Assembly: GCF_052114605.1 (NCBI RefSeq) | Contig: NZ_JBFRFB010000011.1 | Location: 89,043 to 153,042 of the forward strand | Direction of reading: 5' to 3' | DNA: 64,000 nt | Source: Microvirga sp052114605 | GTDB lineage: Bacteria; Pseudomonadota; Alphaproteobacteria; Rhizobiales; Beijerinckiaceae | Shown: positions 30,834-39,315 of the stretch, one piece after another | Layout of the letters: each line of letters begins with the position of its first letter | Position numbering within the stretch: position 1 is the stretch's first letter | Program-made: the position numbers and the translations under genes | Notes under the pieces: generated by a model | Seen by the model: the letters and a program-made list of their open reading frames with translations, nothing else | The model's database searches: none | Told to the model about the DNA's origin: nothing

Positions 30834-31922
30834 ATGAAACGTCGTCAGTTTTTACAGGCTGCAACAGTCGGTGCCGCTTCCACGGCCGTCGCCGCGCCCG
30901 CCATTGCCCAGTCGATGCCTGAACTGAAGTGGCGCCTGCAATCCGGCTTCCCGAAATCGCTCGATACCATCTATGGCGCTGCCGAGGTGATCGCGAAATA
31001 CGTGTCCGAGGCCACGGACGGCAAGTTCACCATCCAGCCCTTCGCCGCCGGCGAAATCGTCGGCACGCCGCAGGTGGCCGATGCGGTCGGCAACGGCACT
31101 ATCGAGATGGGCCACACCTGCTCCTACTATTATTTCGGCAAGGACCCGACCTTCGCGCTGGGCACCGCTGCCCCCTTCGGCCTCAACGCCCGCCAGATGA
31201 ATGCCTGGCTCTATCACGGCGGCGGCAATGACATGCTGAACGAGTTCTATGCCAAGCATAACCTCTACGGCATGCCCGCCGGTAACACGGGCGTGCAGAT
31301 GGGCGGCTGGTTCCGTAAGGAAATCAAGACCGTCGAAGACCTGAAGGGCCTGAAGATGCGCATCGCCGGCATCGCCGGCATGGTCCTCTCCAAGCTCGGC
31401 GCAGTGCCGCAGCAGATTCCTGGCGGCGACATTTATCCGTCGCTCGAGCGCGGCACCATCGACGCCGCCGAGTGGGTCGGTCCCTACGACGACGAGAAGC
31501 TCGGCTTCTCGAAAGTCGCGCCGTATTACTATTATCCCGGCTTCTGGGAAGGGGGCCCGTCCATCCATCTTTTCATCAATAATGCGAAGTGGAAAGAACT
31601 CCCGAAATCGTATCAGGCCATCCTGACCGCAGCCGCCGGCTACGCCAACAACGACATGCTGGCCAAGTACGACGCCCGCAACCCGGCCGCTCTTCGCCGC
31701 CTGCTCGGCTCCGGCACGCAGCTGCGTCCGTTCTCCCAGGAGATCTTGGAAGCAGCCTACAAGGCGAGCAACGAAGTCTATGACGAAGTCTCGGCCAAGA
31801 ACGCCGACTTCAAGAAGGTCATCGACTCGATCCGTGCATTCCGGAACGAAGAGTACCTGTGGTTCCAAGTGGCCGAATACGCCTTCGATACATTCATGAT
31901 CCGCGCCCGCGCTCGCGGCTGA
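30834..31922 (+). CDS. TRAP transporter substrate-binding protein (DctP/TakP family), orphan
   Basis: The 362-residue periplasmic binding protein carries a twin-arginine signal peptide (MKRRQFLQAATVGAASTAVA, cleavage near AIAQ). The mature part has the TRAP pattern: FPKSLDTIYGAAEVIAKYV, GWFRKEIKTVEDLKGLKMRI and AAEWVGPYDDEKLGF. The style fits the TakP branch that binds 2-oxo acids. No dctQ or dctM membrane genes are near; a strong terminator follows, so it is monocistronic. AGAGGAAA is the ribosome site. It must work with membrane subunits encoded elsewhere or act as a sensor. Confidence 0.9.
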   Translation: MKRRQFLQAATVGAASTAVAAPAIAQSMPELKWRLQSGFPKSLDTIYGAAEVIAKYVSEATDGKFTIQPFAAGEIVGTPQVADAVGNGTIEMGHTCSYYYFGKDPTFALGTAAPFGLNARQMNAWLYHGGGNDMLNEFYAKHNLYGMPAGNTGVQMGGWFRKEIKTVEDLKGLKMRIAGIAGMVLSKLGAVPQQIPGGDIYPSLERGTIDAAEWVGPYDDEKLGFSKVAPYYYYPGFWEGGPSIHLFINNAKWKELPKSYQAILTAAAGYANNDMLAKYDARNPAALRRLLGSGTQLRPFSQEILEAAYKASNEVYDEVSAKNADFKKVIDSIRAFRNEEYLWFQVAEYAFDTFMIRARARG

Positions 31923-31941
31923 TCGGTTCATCATGATCTGG

Positions 31942-31971
31942 AAAAGGGCGGCCAAAAGGTCGCCCTTTTTT
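31942..31971 (+). terminator. Rho-independent terminator after the TRAP binding-protein gene
   Basis: A 12-bp stem AAAAGGGCGGCC / GGTCGCCCTTTT (one G-U pair) with loop AAAA is followed by a T run. It starts 20 bp after the stop codon. Confidence 0.9.
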
Positions 31972-32076
31972 CGTGAGACGACAATCCTCAAATAAAGCGC
32001 TCCCCGGCAACCCCACTCGAAACAGAAAATCGCTCGAACTCGAGCGGAGGCTGCCTATCGAAGGATTGTCGTTTCC

Positions 32077-32673
32077 ATGCGCTGGACGCTCAGGATTTCT
32101 TTTTTGCTGTTTTTGGTATGGGCCATCTTCATGGTCTCGCCCTTCGTCGCTCTTTACGACCTCGGCAATGCTGTCGAGGCCAGGGATCTTGGTCGCATTA
32201 CGGAACGGGTGAACTTCAACGCCCTCCGCACCTCCCTCTCGCGGCAGATCCTTCGCGAATACCTGAAGCACGAGGATTTTGGTGAGGTCGAGCACGATTT
32301 CGCGACGCAGGCCGGTGCGGCCGTCCTCAATCCGGTGATCGAGGAACTCGTCACACCGCAGGCGCTCATGGATCTTCTGGAGGATGGCTGGCCGCATCAG
32401 GCCACTGTCGGCTCCGGCGAAACCGTGCCTCCCCTTCGCATGGATCTGGGGGCGGATCTCAGGTCGCTCAAACAGGCTTGGCAGACCTTCATCAGATCCG
32501 AGGGTGAAGGCTTCCGCGTCATGACGATCCCGCTACCCGCGGACGTCTCCAAAGATAAGCAGTTTCGCGTCACTATGCGGCTTCGCAACGCCACGTGGCG
32601 CCTGAGCGGCATCGAGCTCCCGGCTCACTTGCGTGATGAACTGGCGAAGAGAGCAGCCATCGCATCCCGCTAG
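32077..32673 (+). CDS. DUF2939 domain protein
   Basis: The 198-residue protein has an N-terminal membrane anchor (about 5-24, LRISFLLFLVWAIFMVSPFVAL), then a DUF2939 domain starting with ALYDLGNAVEARDLGRITERVNFNALRTSLSRQI. Function unknown; the protein is probably anchored in the inner membrane with its soluble part outside. It is flanked on both sides by terminators, so it is a single-gene unit. Confidence 0.85.
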   Translation: MRWTLRISFLLFLVWAIFMVSPFVALYDLGNAVEARDLGRITERVNFNALRTSLSRQILREYLKHEDFGEVEHDFATQAGAAVLNPVIEELVTPQALMDLLEDGWPHQATVGSGETVPPLRMDLGADLRSLKQAWQTFIRSEGEGFRVMTIPLPADVSKDKQFRVTMRLRNATWRLSGIELPAHLRDELAKRAAIASR

Positions 32674-32687
32674 CTTTCATGCTTCAG

Positions 32688-32730
32688 CCCATAAAAAACC
32701 CGCCACTTATGTCGGCGGGTTTTTTATGGG
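32688..32730. terminator. Bidirectional terminator with a 17-bp perfect stem
   Basis: CCCATAAAAAACCCGCC (32688-32704) pairs perfectly with GGCGGGTTTTTTATGGG (32714-32730) around a 9-base loop. A and T runs on the two sides allow termination from either direction. It follows the DUF2939 gene. Confidence 0.92.
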
Positions 32731-32794
32731 TTCAACGCATGAATCTGCCATACGACTATACGCGAGTAAGTGCTCAATACGCGAATACTTGACA

Positions 32795-32911
32795 TTATTG
32801 AGCAATTATCCAGCCGACAGCAGCCAACGGAAACACCGTACCTAAAAGAAAACAGATGACATTCGAGGTCATTACACTACCCTCCTCTGTCACGACAACT
32901 TCCGTCGGCAT
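32795..32911 (-). CDS. Possible 38-residue membrane peptide
   Basis: The short frame MPTEVVVTEEGSVM... has one hydrophobic helix (VICFLLGTVFPLAAVGWII) near the C-terminus. AAGGAACG lies 5 bp upstream of the ATG at 32911. No family recognised, and the length makes chance possible. Confidence 0.35.
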   Translation of the reverse strand: MPTEVVVTEEGSVMTSNVICFLLGTVFPLAAVGWIIAQ

Positions 32912-33049
32912 TTTACGTTCCTTGTTCTTTTGCACGCGCCTGCAACACTGGCGGGACAAGTCAACAGCCACGTTCAACCAGCTCGCGCGCCACCTTTAAG
33001 GAACCTAGCTTCGCCGTTTCTATTATCCCGCTGATGAGAGGGGTATGGG

Positions 33050-34141
33050 ATGATCGATGATGGCCGCGCTTCTTTCCGGGGGTTCATGGGAGATGCGGAA
33101 TTCGTTCGCAAGACACTGATCGTCCTCGGACTCATCGTGTTCGTGCTGCTGCTCTGGAAGCTCGCGGACGTTCTCCTGCTGGCCTTCGGCGCCATTCTCG
33201 TGGCACTCATCCTCCATGCCCTTGCCGAGCTGCTCACCCGCTACGTCCGGGTGCCGGAACGGTGGAGCCTGACGGTTGCGACGCTCATCATTTTCGTTCT
33301 CGCCGTCGGATTGATTGCCCTCTTCGGAACGCAGATGCGCTCCCAGTTCTCAACCGTGGTCGAGCGCCTGCCTTCCGTGATCGACAACTTCACGAAAAAC
33401 TTGGGCTTCGGTACGGTCTCCGACGACATCAACGAAATGCTCGATAAGCTGCCAAGCGGCGGCTTGGCGTCCCGCATCGCCGGCATCGGCGGCGCCATCG
33501 TGAGCGGCTTGGCCGACTTCTTCCTGGTCGTGATCGCCGGCATCTACATCGCGGCTTCGCCTCGGCTCTACAAGCAGGGTCTCGTCAAGCTGTTCCCCAT
33601 GCACCACCATGAGCGCGTGGAAAGCTCGCTCGACGCCTCTGGACAGGCCCTCAAGCTCTGGCTTGTCTCGCAGCTCATCGCCATGAGCTGCGTCGCCGTG
33701 TTGTCGACCCTGGCCTTCTGGTTTATCGGCCTGCCCTCGCCTTACGCGCTTGGGCTGATCGCGGGCCTGGCCGATTTCATTCCCTTCCTCGGGCCGATTC
33801 TCGGCGCCTTGCCTGCCGTGCTGTTCGCCTTCAGCATCAGCGGGGAAACGGCGCTCTGGACCATCGTCGCGATGATCATCATTCAACAGCTTGAGGGCAA
33901 CGTGATCTTCCCGCTGGTAGCGCGCAGTATGGTCAGCGTCCCGCCCGCCCTGGCCCTCTTCGCTATCCTGGTCGCGAGCATCCTGTTCGGTGCGCTCGGC
34001 CTCGTCTTCGGATTCCCGCTTGCCGTCGTGACCTATGTGCTGGTGAAGAAGCTGTATGTCCGCGAGACGCTGGGCGAGGACACCTCGGTACCGGGCGAGA
34101 AAGAGGCTGAGGAAGCGGCACAGGAAAAAGCCAAGCCGTGA
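33050..34141 (+). CDS. AI-2E family / PerM-like permease
   Basis: The 363-residue polytopic membrane protein (about eight segments) has the conserved regions LADFIPFLGPILGALPAVLFAF and IQQLEGNVIFPLVARSMVSVPPALALFAI of the AI-2E transporter (UPF0118, PerM) family. Members are proposed to export quorum signals or ions; the substrate here is unknown. The C-terminus is an acidic/Lys-rich tail (GEKEAEEAAQEKAKP). It converges with the ycgN-like gene, leaving 9 bp between stops. Confidence 0.9.
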   Translation: MIDDGRASFRGFMGDAEFVRKTLIVLGLIVFVLLLWKLADVLLLAFGAILVALILHALAELLTRYVRVPERWSLTVATLIIFVLAVGLIALFGTQMRSQFSTVVERLPSVIDNFTKNLGFGTVSDDINEMLDKLPSGGLASRIAGIGGAIVSGLADFFLVVIAGIYIAASPRLYKQGLVKLFPMHHHERVESSLDASGQALKLWLVSQLIAMSCVAVLSTLAFWFIGLPSPYALGLIAGLADFIPFLGPILGALPAVLFAFSISGETALWTIVAMIIIQQLEGNVIFPLVARSMVSVPPALALFAILVASILFGALGLVFGFPLAVVTYVLVKKLYVRETLGEDTSVPGEKEAEEAAQEKAKP

Positions 34142-34150
34142 CGGTTGAAA

Positions 34151-34645
34151 TCAGGCCTCCACATCCCTCATCGGCCAGTCCACGAGGCGTTCAAGCAGCT
34201 CGGCGATGGTGAACTCCTCCTCGGGCCCTGCCACGCGGTCGCGGACGGAGATGCCCGCCGCATGCACGGTGTCGGGATCGCCGGAAACCAGATGGTGCCA
34301 CCAATAGAGGTCCCTGCCCTCGGCAATGAGCCGATAGCCGCAGGTTTCGGGCAGCCAGGAGATGCTCTGCACCGCATCCGGCGTCAGGCGTACGCAATCG
34401 GGCACCTTGGCTTGGCGGTTGGGGTAATCGCGGCAGCGGCAGGTCTCGCCGTCAAGAAGCGTACAGCCCACATCCGTGTAGAGGACCTCGCTGGTGTCCT
34501 CGTCCTCGAGCTTGACGAGGCAGCAGCGCCCGCAGCCGTCGCACAGGCTTTCCCATTCCTGGAGGCTCATGGCCTCAAGGGTTTTGGCACGCCAGAAAGG
34601 CAGCTCCTCGGGTTCGGAACGAAAAATCATTGAAGAATGGGACAT
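34151..34645 (-). CDS. YcgN-family cysteine cluster protein
   Basis: The 164-residue UPF0260/YcgN protein has the metal-binding cysteine cluster LCDGCGRCCLVKLEDEDTSE, then VGCTLLDGETCRCRDYPNR and VPDCVRLTPD. The function is unknown; the CxxCGxCC spacing suggests iron-sulfur or zinc binding, close to the CxxCxxCC cluster proteins. The start at 34645 is the furthest upstream ATG with similarity. Transcribed alone. Confidence 0.9.
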   Translation of the reverse strand: MSHSSMIFRSEPEELPFWRAKTLEAMSLQEWESLCDGCGRCCLVKLEDEDTSEVLYTDVGCTLLDGETCRCRDYPNRQAKVPDCVRLTPDAVQSISWLPETCGYRLIAEGRDLYWWHHLVSGDPDTVHAAGISVRDRVAGPEEEFTIAELLERLVDWPMRDVEA

Positions 34646-34860
34646 GCGGGCTCTCTGAGCTCCGTTTGAGGCTGTTTAAGGGTGCTATGTCGCACATCCT
34701 GTGAACCTTTTCGAGCTTACCCACAGGCCTATATGAACCAAGCAACCTGTTCGTGAGTTGTTGATAATAACCGTGGCCGCGTTGTATTGTTGCCGTTAGG
34801 GAAATCAACGACCATAAACAAGGCGTATCAGGCCAACTGACCTGCCCTTAAGGGACTACC

Positions 34861-37101
34861 GTGAGCCAGCATTCACCGATTTCTTTCCCGACACGGATCA
34901 AGCGTGCCGCGCTCTGGCTGGACGCATGGCTCAATTCGTTCCTGTTTCAGAGCAAGCGCGGTCTTGGCTCGGCCTACGAATCCTACTCGGAAAAGATGAA
35001 ATGCCTGCGGTTTCGCGGGCCGATCAGGGTCATTCTCGACCTCACCAGCGAAGCGACGACTCTCGGCACGGCCGGTGCCGTGGTCATGTTGGCGCTCGCC
35101 CTGCCCGCCTTCCGCGAAACGGAAGACGATTGGCTGAAGACCCAGGACCTCGCCGTCACCTTCCTCGACCGCTACGGCCAGGAAGTCGGACGCCGCGGGC
35201 TTCACCTGGACGATTCCTACAAGCTTGAGGACTTCCCTGATCACATGATCAAGGCCGCGTTGGCCACGGAAGACCGTCGCTTCTACGAACATTGGGGCAT
35301 CGATCCCATCGGCACCTTCCGCGCCCTCGTGGTCAATGCCCAGGGCGGAGGCGTCATGCAGGGCGGCTCCTCGATCACCCAGCAATTGGCCAAGAACCTG
35401 TTCCTCACGAACGAGCGCTCGCTGGAACGCAAGATCAAGGAAGCGTTCCTCGCTATCTGGCTCGAATATCATCTGACCAAGGACGAGATCCTCAAGCTTT
35501 ATCTCGACCGCGCTTATATGGGCGGCGGCACCCACGGCGTCGTGGCCGCGGCCGATTACTATTTCGGCAAGCCCGCCAAGGACCTGACCCTGGCCGAATC
35601 CGCCATGCTGGCCGGTCTGTTCAAGGCGCCTACCAAATACGCCCCTCACGTGAACCTACCGGCCGCCCGTGCCCGTGCCAACCAGGTTCTGGTCAACATG
35701 GTCGATTCCGGCTTTGCTACCGAGGGCCAGATCCAGACGGCCCGCCGTAATCCTGCGACCCCGGTCAATCGGACCCGCGAGACCACGCCCGATTTCTACC
35801 TCGACTGGGCCTACGATCAGGTGAAGCGCCTTGCCGCCGACAAGAAGTTCGGCACCGAGCGCGTTCTCACCGTCAAGACGCCTCTCGACACCGCTCTCCA
35901 GCGCCATTCCGAGCAGGCCCTGGAAGATATTCTGCGCCAGCATGGCCGCCAGTACCGGGCGGGTCAGGGCGCGCTCGTCGTCATGGATGTGGACGGGGCC
36001 GTGCGCACCATCGTCGGCGGCCGGGATTACGGACAGAGCCAGTTCAACCGTGCCACAGGCGGCCTGCGTCAACCGGGCTCCTCGTTCAAGCCCTTCGTCT
36101 ATGCGGCCGCCTTGACCACCAACCCTAAGCTGAAGCCCAGCTCGATCGTGGTGGACCGGCCCGTCTGTCTCGGCAATTGGTGCCCACAGAACTATGGCCG
36201 CTCCTTCTCGGGCTCCATGCCGCTCGTCTCGGCCCTGGCGCGTTCCATCAACTCGATTCCCGTGATCATGTCGCTCGAAATCGGCAAGGGCAACGCCAAG
36301 GCCGGACGCGCGATCATCGTCGATACCGCCAAGCGCATGGGCCTCACCCACCCACTCACGGATTCGAGCTCGCTGCCCATCGGCGCCGCCGAGGTGACGG
36401 TGATCGATATGGCAGCCTCCTATGCGGTCTTCGCCAATGGTGGCAAGCGGGCCGACCCCTACGCCGCCTGGGAGGTGCGCAATTCCGCCGGCGACATCAT
36501 CTATCGTCACGACCGCGACACGCCGCCCAAGCAGGTGCTGGAGACCCGCGTCGTCAACGACATGAACTTCATGCTCAACAAGGTGACCACGGAAGGCACG
36601 GGCAAGCGTGCCGCGCTCGAGGGCATCCCTGTTGCGGGCAAGACCGGCACCACCAACGGTTATAAGGACGCGTGGTTCGTGGGCTATACGGGCAATCTCG
36701 TGGCGGGCGTCTGGTTCGGCAACGACGATTCCAAGCCCATGAACAACATGACCGGCGGTACATTGCCCGCGCAGACCTGGCACGACATCATGGCCGCCGC
36801 CCACCAGAACCTGGAAATCCGCCCGATCCCCGGCGTCGATTCCAATGCCTATGCTCGGGTCGCATCTGCGGGCAAGCTGGCGGCCGATCAGGCGCAGGGG
36901 CCGAACCAGGCCTTCCTGGCGGGCACCCTTTCCCGCAAATCCTATGAGGTGCTGGGCAATATCGGCTCGCTCTTCAAGGCGGCAGAGCGCCCGCTTTCGG
37001 CCTCAAGCAGCACGGCGCAGCCCGGCACGACCGGATCGGTCGATACTTCCGGCGCGGATCGTGCTCGCCAGGATCGCCCCCGCCAAGTCGCAATGCCTTA
37101 G
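34861..37101 (+). CDS. Class A penicillin-binding protein (PBP1-type)
   Basis: The 746-residue bifunctional peptidoglycan synthase is anchored in the inner membrane (hydrophobic helix about 72-86). The glycosyltransferase domain has EDRRFYEHWGIDP (catalytic Glu137) and GGSSITQQLAKNLFL. The transpeptidase domain has SSFK (active Ser407, Lys410), a second motif SINS and KTGTT at 594-598. The start is GTG at 34861. It is followed 2 bp later by the DUF1214 gene. Compared with PBP1a of E. coli it lacks the extra OB insertion. Confidence 0.93.
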   Translation: MSQHSPISFPTRIKRAALWLDAWLNSFLFQSKRGLGSAYESYSEKMKCLRFRGPIRVILDLTSEATTLGTAGAVVMLALALPAFRETEDDWLKTQDLAVTFLDRYGQEVGRRGLHLDDSYKLEDFPDHMIKAALATEDRRFYEHWGIDPIGTFRALVVNAQGGGVMQGGSSITQQLAKNLFLTNERSLERKIKEAFLAIWLEYHLTKDEILKLYLDRAYMGGGTHGVVAAADYYFGKPAKDLTLAESAMLAGLFKAPTKYAPHVNLPAARARANQVLVNMVDSGFATEGQIQTARRNPATPVNRTRETTPDFYLDWAYDQVKRLAADKKFGTERVLTVKTPLDTALQRHSEQALEDILRQHGRQYRAGQGALVVMDVDGAVRTIVGGRDYGQSQFNRATGGLRQPGSSFKPFVYAAALTTNPKLKPSSIVVDRPVCLGNWCPQNYGRSFSGSMPLVSALARSINSIPVIMSLEIGKGNAKAGRAIIVDTAKRMGLTHPLTDSSSLPIGAAEVTVIDMAASYAVFANGGKRADPYAAWEVRNSAGDIIYRHDRDTPPKQVLETRVVNDMNFMLNKVTTEGTGKRAALEGIPVAGKTGTTNGYKDAWFVGYTGNLVAGVWFGNDDSKPMNNMTGGTLPAQTWHDIMAAAHQNLEIRPIPGVDSNAYARVASAGKLAADQAQGPNQAFLAGTLSRKSYEVLGNIGSLFKAAERPLSASSSTAQPGTTGSVDTSGADRARQDRPRQVAMP

Positions 37102-37103
37102 GG

Positions 37104-37766
37104 ATGAGCAGCCCGGCCATATTGACGAATGCCTCCGAGGCAGCTTCCATGCGCGCCCCTTCGCTTGCGTATAAGCCCGTGACCGCCAGAATCCCCACCG
37201 CCCTCCTTATCGTCTATTCGCTTATGCTCGCTCTAGGGCTGGGGCTCGGCTCGGCCTATTGGGTTCTCAAAAACGATCCGCCCTTCGGCAGCATCCGTCT
37301 CGGCCCCTGGAAAGCATGGCCGACCATGGGCTCGCCAGATGCCGACCCGTATATGCGGGCCATTCTGGCCCGGCGCGGCGAGGTGCCGCTCGCCACCGGC
37401 GAAGGTCTCGGATTCACTGCCATGACGGACAGCGAAGGCCGCGATCTCGATTCCGCCTGCACCTATCGCATCGGCACCGTCGCCCCCGGCGCGCGGCTCT
37501 GGACCGTGACGCTCTATGATCGGGACGGGCGCCTGCCGGTAACCCCACTCGGACGCAGCGGCTTCACCTCGGCGGAGATCATCCGCGACGGGCAGGACGG
37601 ATTCAGCATCGTGCTCTCGCGCAGCCTGCAGGACGGCAACTGGCTCCAGCTTCCCTCATCCGGCTCTTTCAACATCGTCATGCGCCTCTACGATCCGCAA
37701 GGCGCGCTCGGCAGCCTCGAGGAAGCCGAATTCCCCACCATCCAGCGCGTGGGATGCGGATCATGA
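37104..37766 (+). CDS. DUF1214 domain membrane-anchored protein
   Basis: The 220-residue protein has an N-terminal membrane segment (about 31-52, ALLIVYSLMLALGLGLGSAYWVL), then DUF1214 with LWTVTLYDRDGRLPVTPLGRSGF and a C-terminal FNIVMRLYDPQG. DUF1214 and DUF1254 proteins usually occur together; function unknown, probably in the envelope. A later ATG (37149) would shorten the N-terminus by 15 residues. It overlaps the next gene by 4 bp. Confidence 0.85.
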   Translation: MSSPAILTNASEAASMRAPSLAYKPVTARIPTALLIVYSLMLALGLGLGSAYWVLKNDPPFGSIRLGPWKAWPTMGSPDADPYMRAILARRGEVPLATGEGLGFTAMTDSEGRDLDSACTYRIGTVAPGARLWTVTLYDRDGRLPVTPLGRSGFTSAEIIRDGQDGFSIVLSRSLQDGNWLQLPSSGSFNIVMRLYDPQGALGSLEEAEFPTIQRVGCGS

Positions 37767-38326
37767 CCAATTTGAGCCGCGTGATCATCGCGACCCTGGC
37801 CGGCCTCGTTCTGGCCGCAGGCGTTCATATCGCCTCGATCCTCGCGAGCCCTCACCTCGCCGATCAGGATGCTTTCACGAAAATTCTCCCGACGCTCACC
37901 GCCGACCAGGCCCAAATCATCAGTGCGCCGGGCGGCGGGGATACCTGGATGCCCCTGCCCGATCCCGCCGTTGCGGTCGCTGCCTGCGCGTTCGATCTGC
38001 GTAACGGCCCCATGCGTGTAACGAGCCAGACAGGCCCGAACCTTCTCTCGTTCTCATTTCATGAGGAGTCCGGCGGCGTGTTCTTCGCGGTCACCGACCG
38101 TGCTGCCGTGCGCGGTGAACTGGAGATCGTCGCCATGACCGCCCGCCAGCTCGATGAAGCGCGCGCGGCGGAAGACGAGAACGATCCCTCCCGGGATGTG
38201 CGCATCGTCGCCCCTGAGCAGCGGGGCTTCGTGATCGTGCGCGTGACGGCGCCCAGCGCCAGCCAGCGCCAACAGGCCGAAGACGCAGCGAAAGCTGTCT
38301 CCTGCATCACCGAGCAGGACGAGTAG
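37763..38326 (+). CDS. DUF1254-like envelope protein
   Basis: The 187-residue protein has an N-terminal signal anchor (VIIATLAGLVLAAGVHIASILA) followed by a domain like DUF1254: FTKILPTLTADQAQIISAPGGGDTWMPLPDPAVAVAACAFDL. The ATG at 37763 overlaps the DUF1214 stop (ATGA); an in-frame ATG 9 bp upstream is also possible. Partner of the DUF1214 protein, most likely in the same envelope process as the PBP gene upstream. Confidence 0.82.
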   Translation: MTNLSRVIIATLAGLVLAAGVHIASILASPHLADQDAFTKILPTLTADQAQIISAPGGGDTWMPLPDPAVAVAACAFDLRNGPMRVTSQTGPNLLSFSFHEESGGVFFAVTDRAAVRGELEIVAMTARQLDEARAAEDENDPSRDVRIVAPEQRGFVIVRVTAPSASQRQQAEDAAKAVSCITEQDE

Positions 38327-38333
38327 GCACTCC

Positions 38334-38837
38334 ATGCCCTGGCGCCCCATGACAAGCGGGGATCTGGCAGAAGTGCAGATCCTTGCCGATACGATCCATG
38401 TCGAGCATCCGGAAGAGCCGCGTGTCTTCGCCGAGCGATTTAAGCTCTATCCGCAAGGCTGCGCCGTGCTCGAAGTCGATGGCAATCTCATCGGCTATGC
38501 GCTGACCCATCCCTGGCACTATGGCAAGCCGCCGGCACTGAACTCACGCTTGGAGCAAGTGCCGCCCGATGCCACGACCTATTACGTGCATGATGTGGCC
38601 CTGCTGCCGGAGGCGCGGGGCAAGGGCCATGCGATGGAAATCGGAGATTGGCTGGGCCGCCATGCCGGAAAAAACGGATTTTCGAATTTGTCACTGGTAG
38701 CGGTGAATGGCTCCCAGCCCTTCTGGGAGAAGCTGGGTTTTCGCGTCACCGTCATCCCCGGCCTGGAGTCCAAGCTCCAGAGTTACGGGCCGGACGCAGT
38801 CCTGATGGTGCGGGATTTGACGCAAAGCGAGAGCTGA
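38334..38837 (+). CDS. GNAT family N-acetyltransferase
   Basis: The 167-residue GNAT-fold enzyme uses acetyl-CoA. Motif A is YYVHDVALLPEARGKGHAMEIGDWLG with the pyrophosphate-binding RGKGHA loop; motif B contains SLVAVNGSQPFWEKLGFRVT. The acceptor is unknown. It lies 7 bp after the DUF1254 gene, so it ends a PBP-DUF1214-DUF1254-GNAT run. Confidence 0.9.
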   Translation: MPWRPMTSGDLAEVQILADTIHVEHPEEPRVFAERFKLYPQGCAVLEVDGNLIGYALTHPWHYGKPPALNSRLEQVPPDATTYYVHDVALLPEARGKGHAMEIGDWLGRHAGKNGFSNLSLVAVNGSQPFWEKLGFRVTVIPGLESKLQSYGPDAVLMVRDLTQSES

Positions 38838-38876
38838 CGCGAACGGCGCGTTCTCGGCGGAAGAAATCTTAATCGC

Positions 38877-39080
38877 TCAGGAGCGGCGACGGCCGGGGCG
38901 GTTGGTCACGAAGGGTCGCGAGGGGCCGGGATTGGGAGCGGGCCGCTCGTAGCGGACGCCGGTGAAGAGAAGGATCTCGCCTCGCGGCTCTCCCGTGCCT
39001 GGTTGCTGGCGCTGCGGCCGCTCCGAGACCCCGGGAAACGCGATCACCACGCCTGGTGATCTGGTCCACACGTCCTGCAT
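38877..39080 (-). CDS. Small basic, proline-rich protein
   Basis: The 67-residue protein is rich in Arg, Pro and Gly (MQDVWTRSPGVVIAFPGV... RPFVTNRPGRRRS). A near-perfect ribosome site AAAGGAGG stands 5 bp upstream of the ATG, so the gene is likely real. No family recognised. It is on the minus strand between GNAT and DUF2336 genes. Confidence 0.65.
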   Translation of the reverse strand: MQDVWTRSPGVVIAFPGVSERPQRQQPGTGEPRGEILLFTGVRYERPAPNPGPSRPFVTNRPGRRRS

Positions 39081-39315
39081 GAGATCCTCCTTTAAGTCGT
39101 CACTTCATTCCCCAACAACTCGATCACAACAAATGGCTTATGGTTAACAGACCGTTTCCGGCGGCAGATGCTTCCCCGAAATTCAGCCTGCCTGACATGA
39201 AATCAACAGCCACGGCTGCGCTTCTGTTCCGCGTTGCCCCAGGCCGGCGGTCATTAAAGGTGCGCTAACACACCAATCCTAAGGTGGCGCGGGGCAGCGA
39301 TGGAAAGAGTTGAGT

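Noticed and set aside
35656..36804. Minus-strand 382-codon frame opposite the penicillin-binding protein
   Set aside because: Shadow of a gene with all catalytic motifs; His/Gly/Arg-rich translation without family features.
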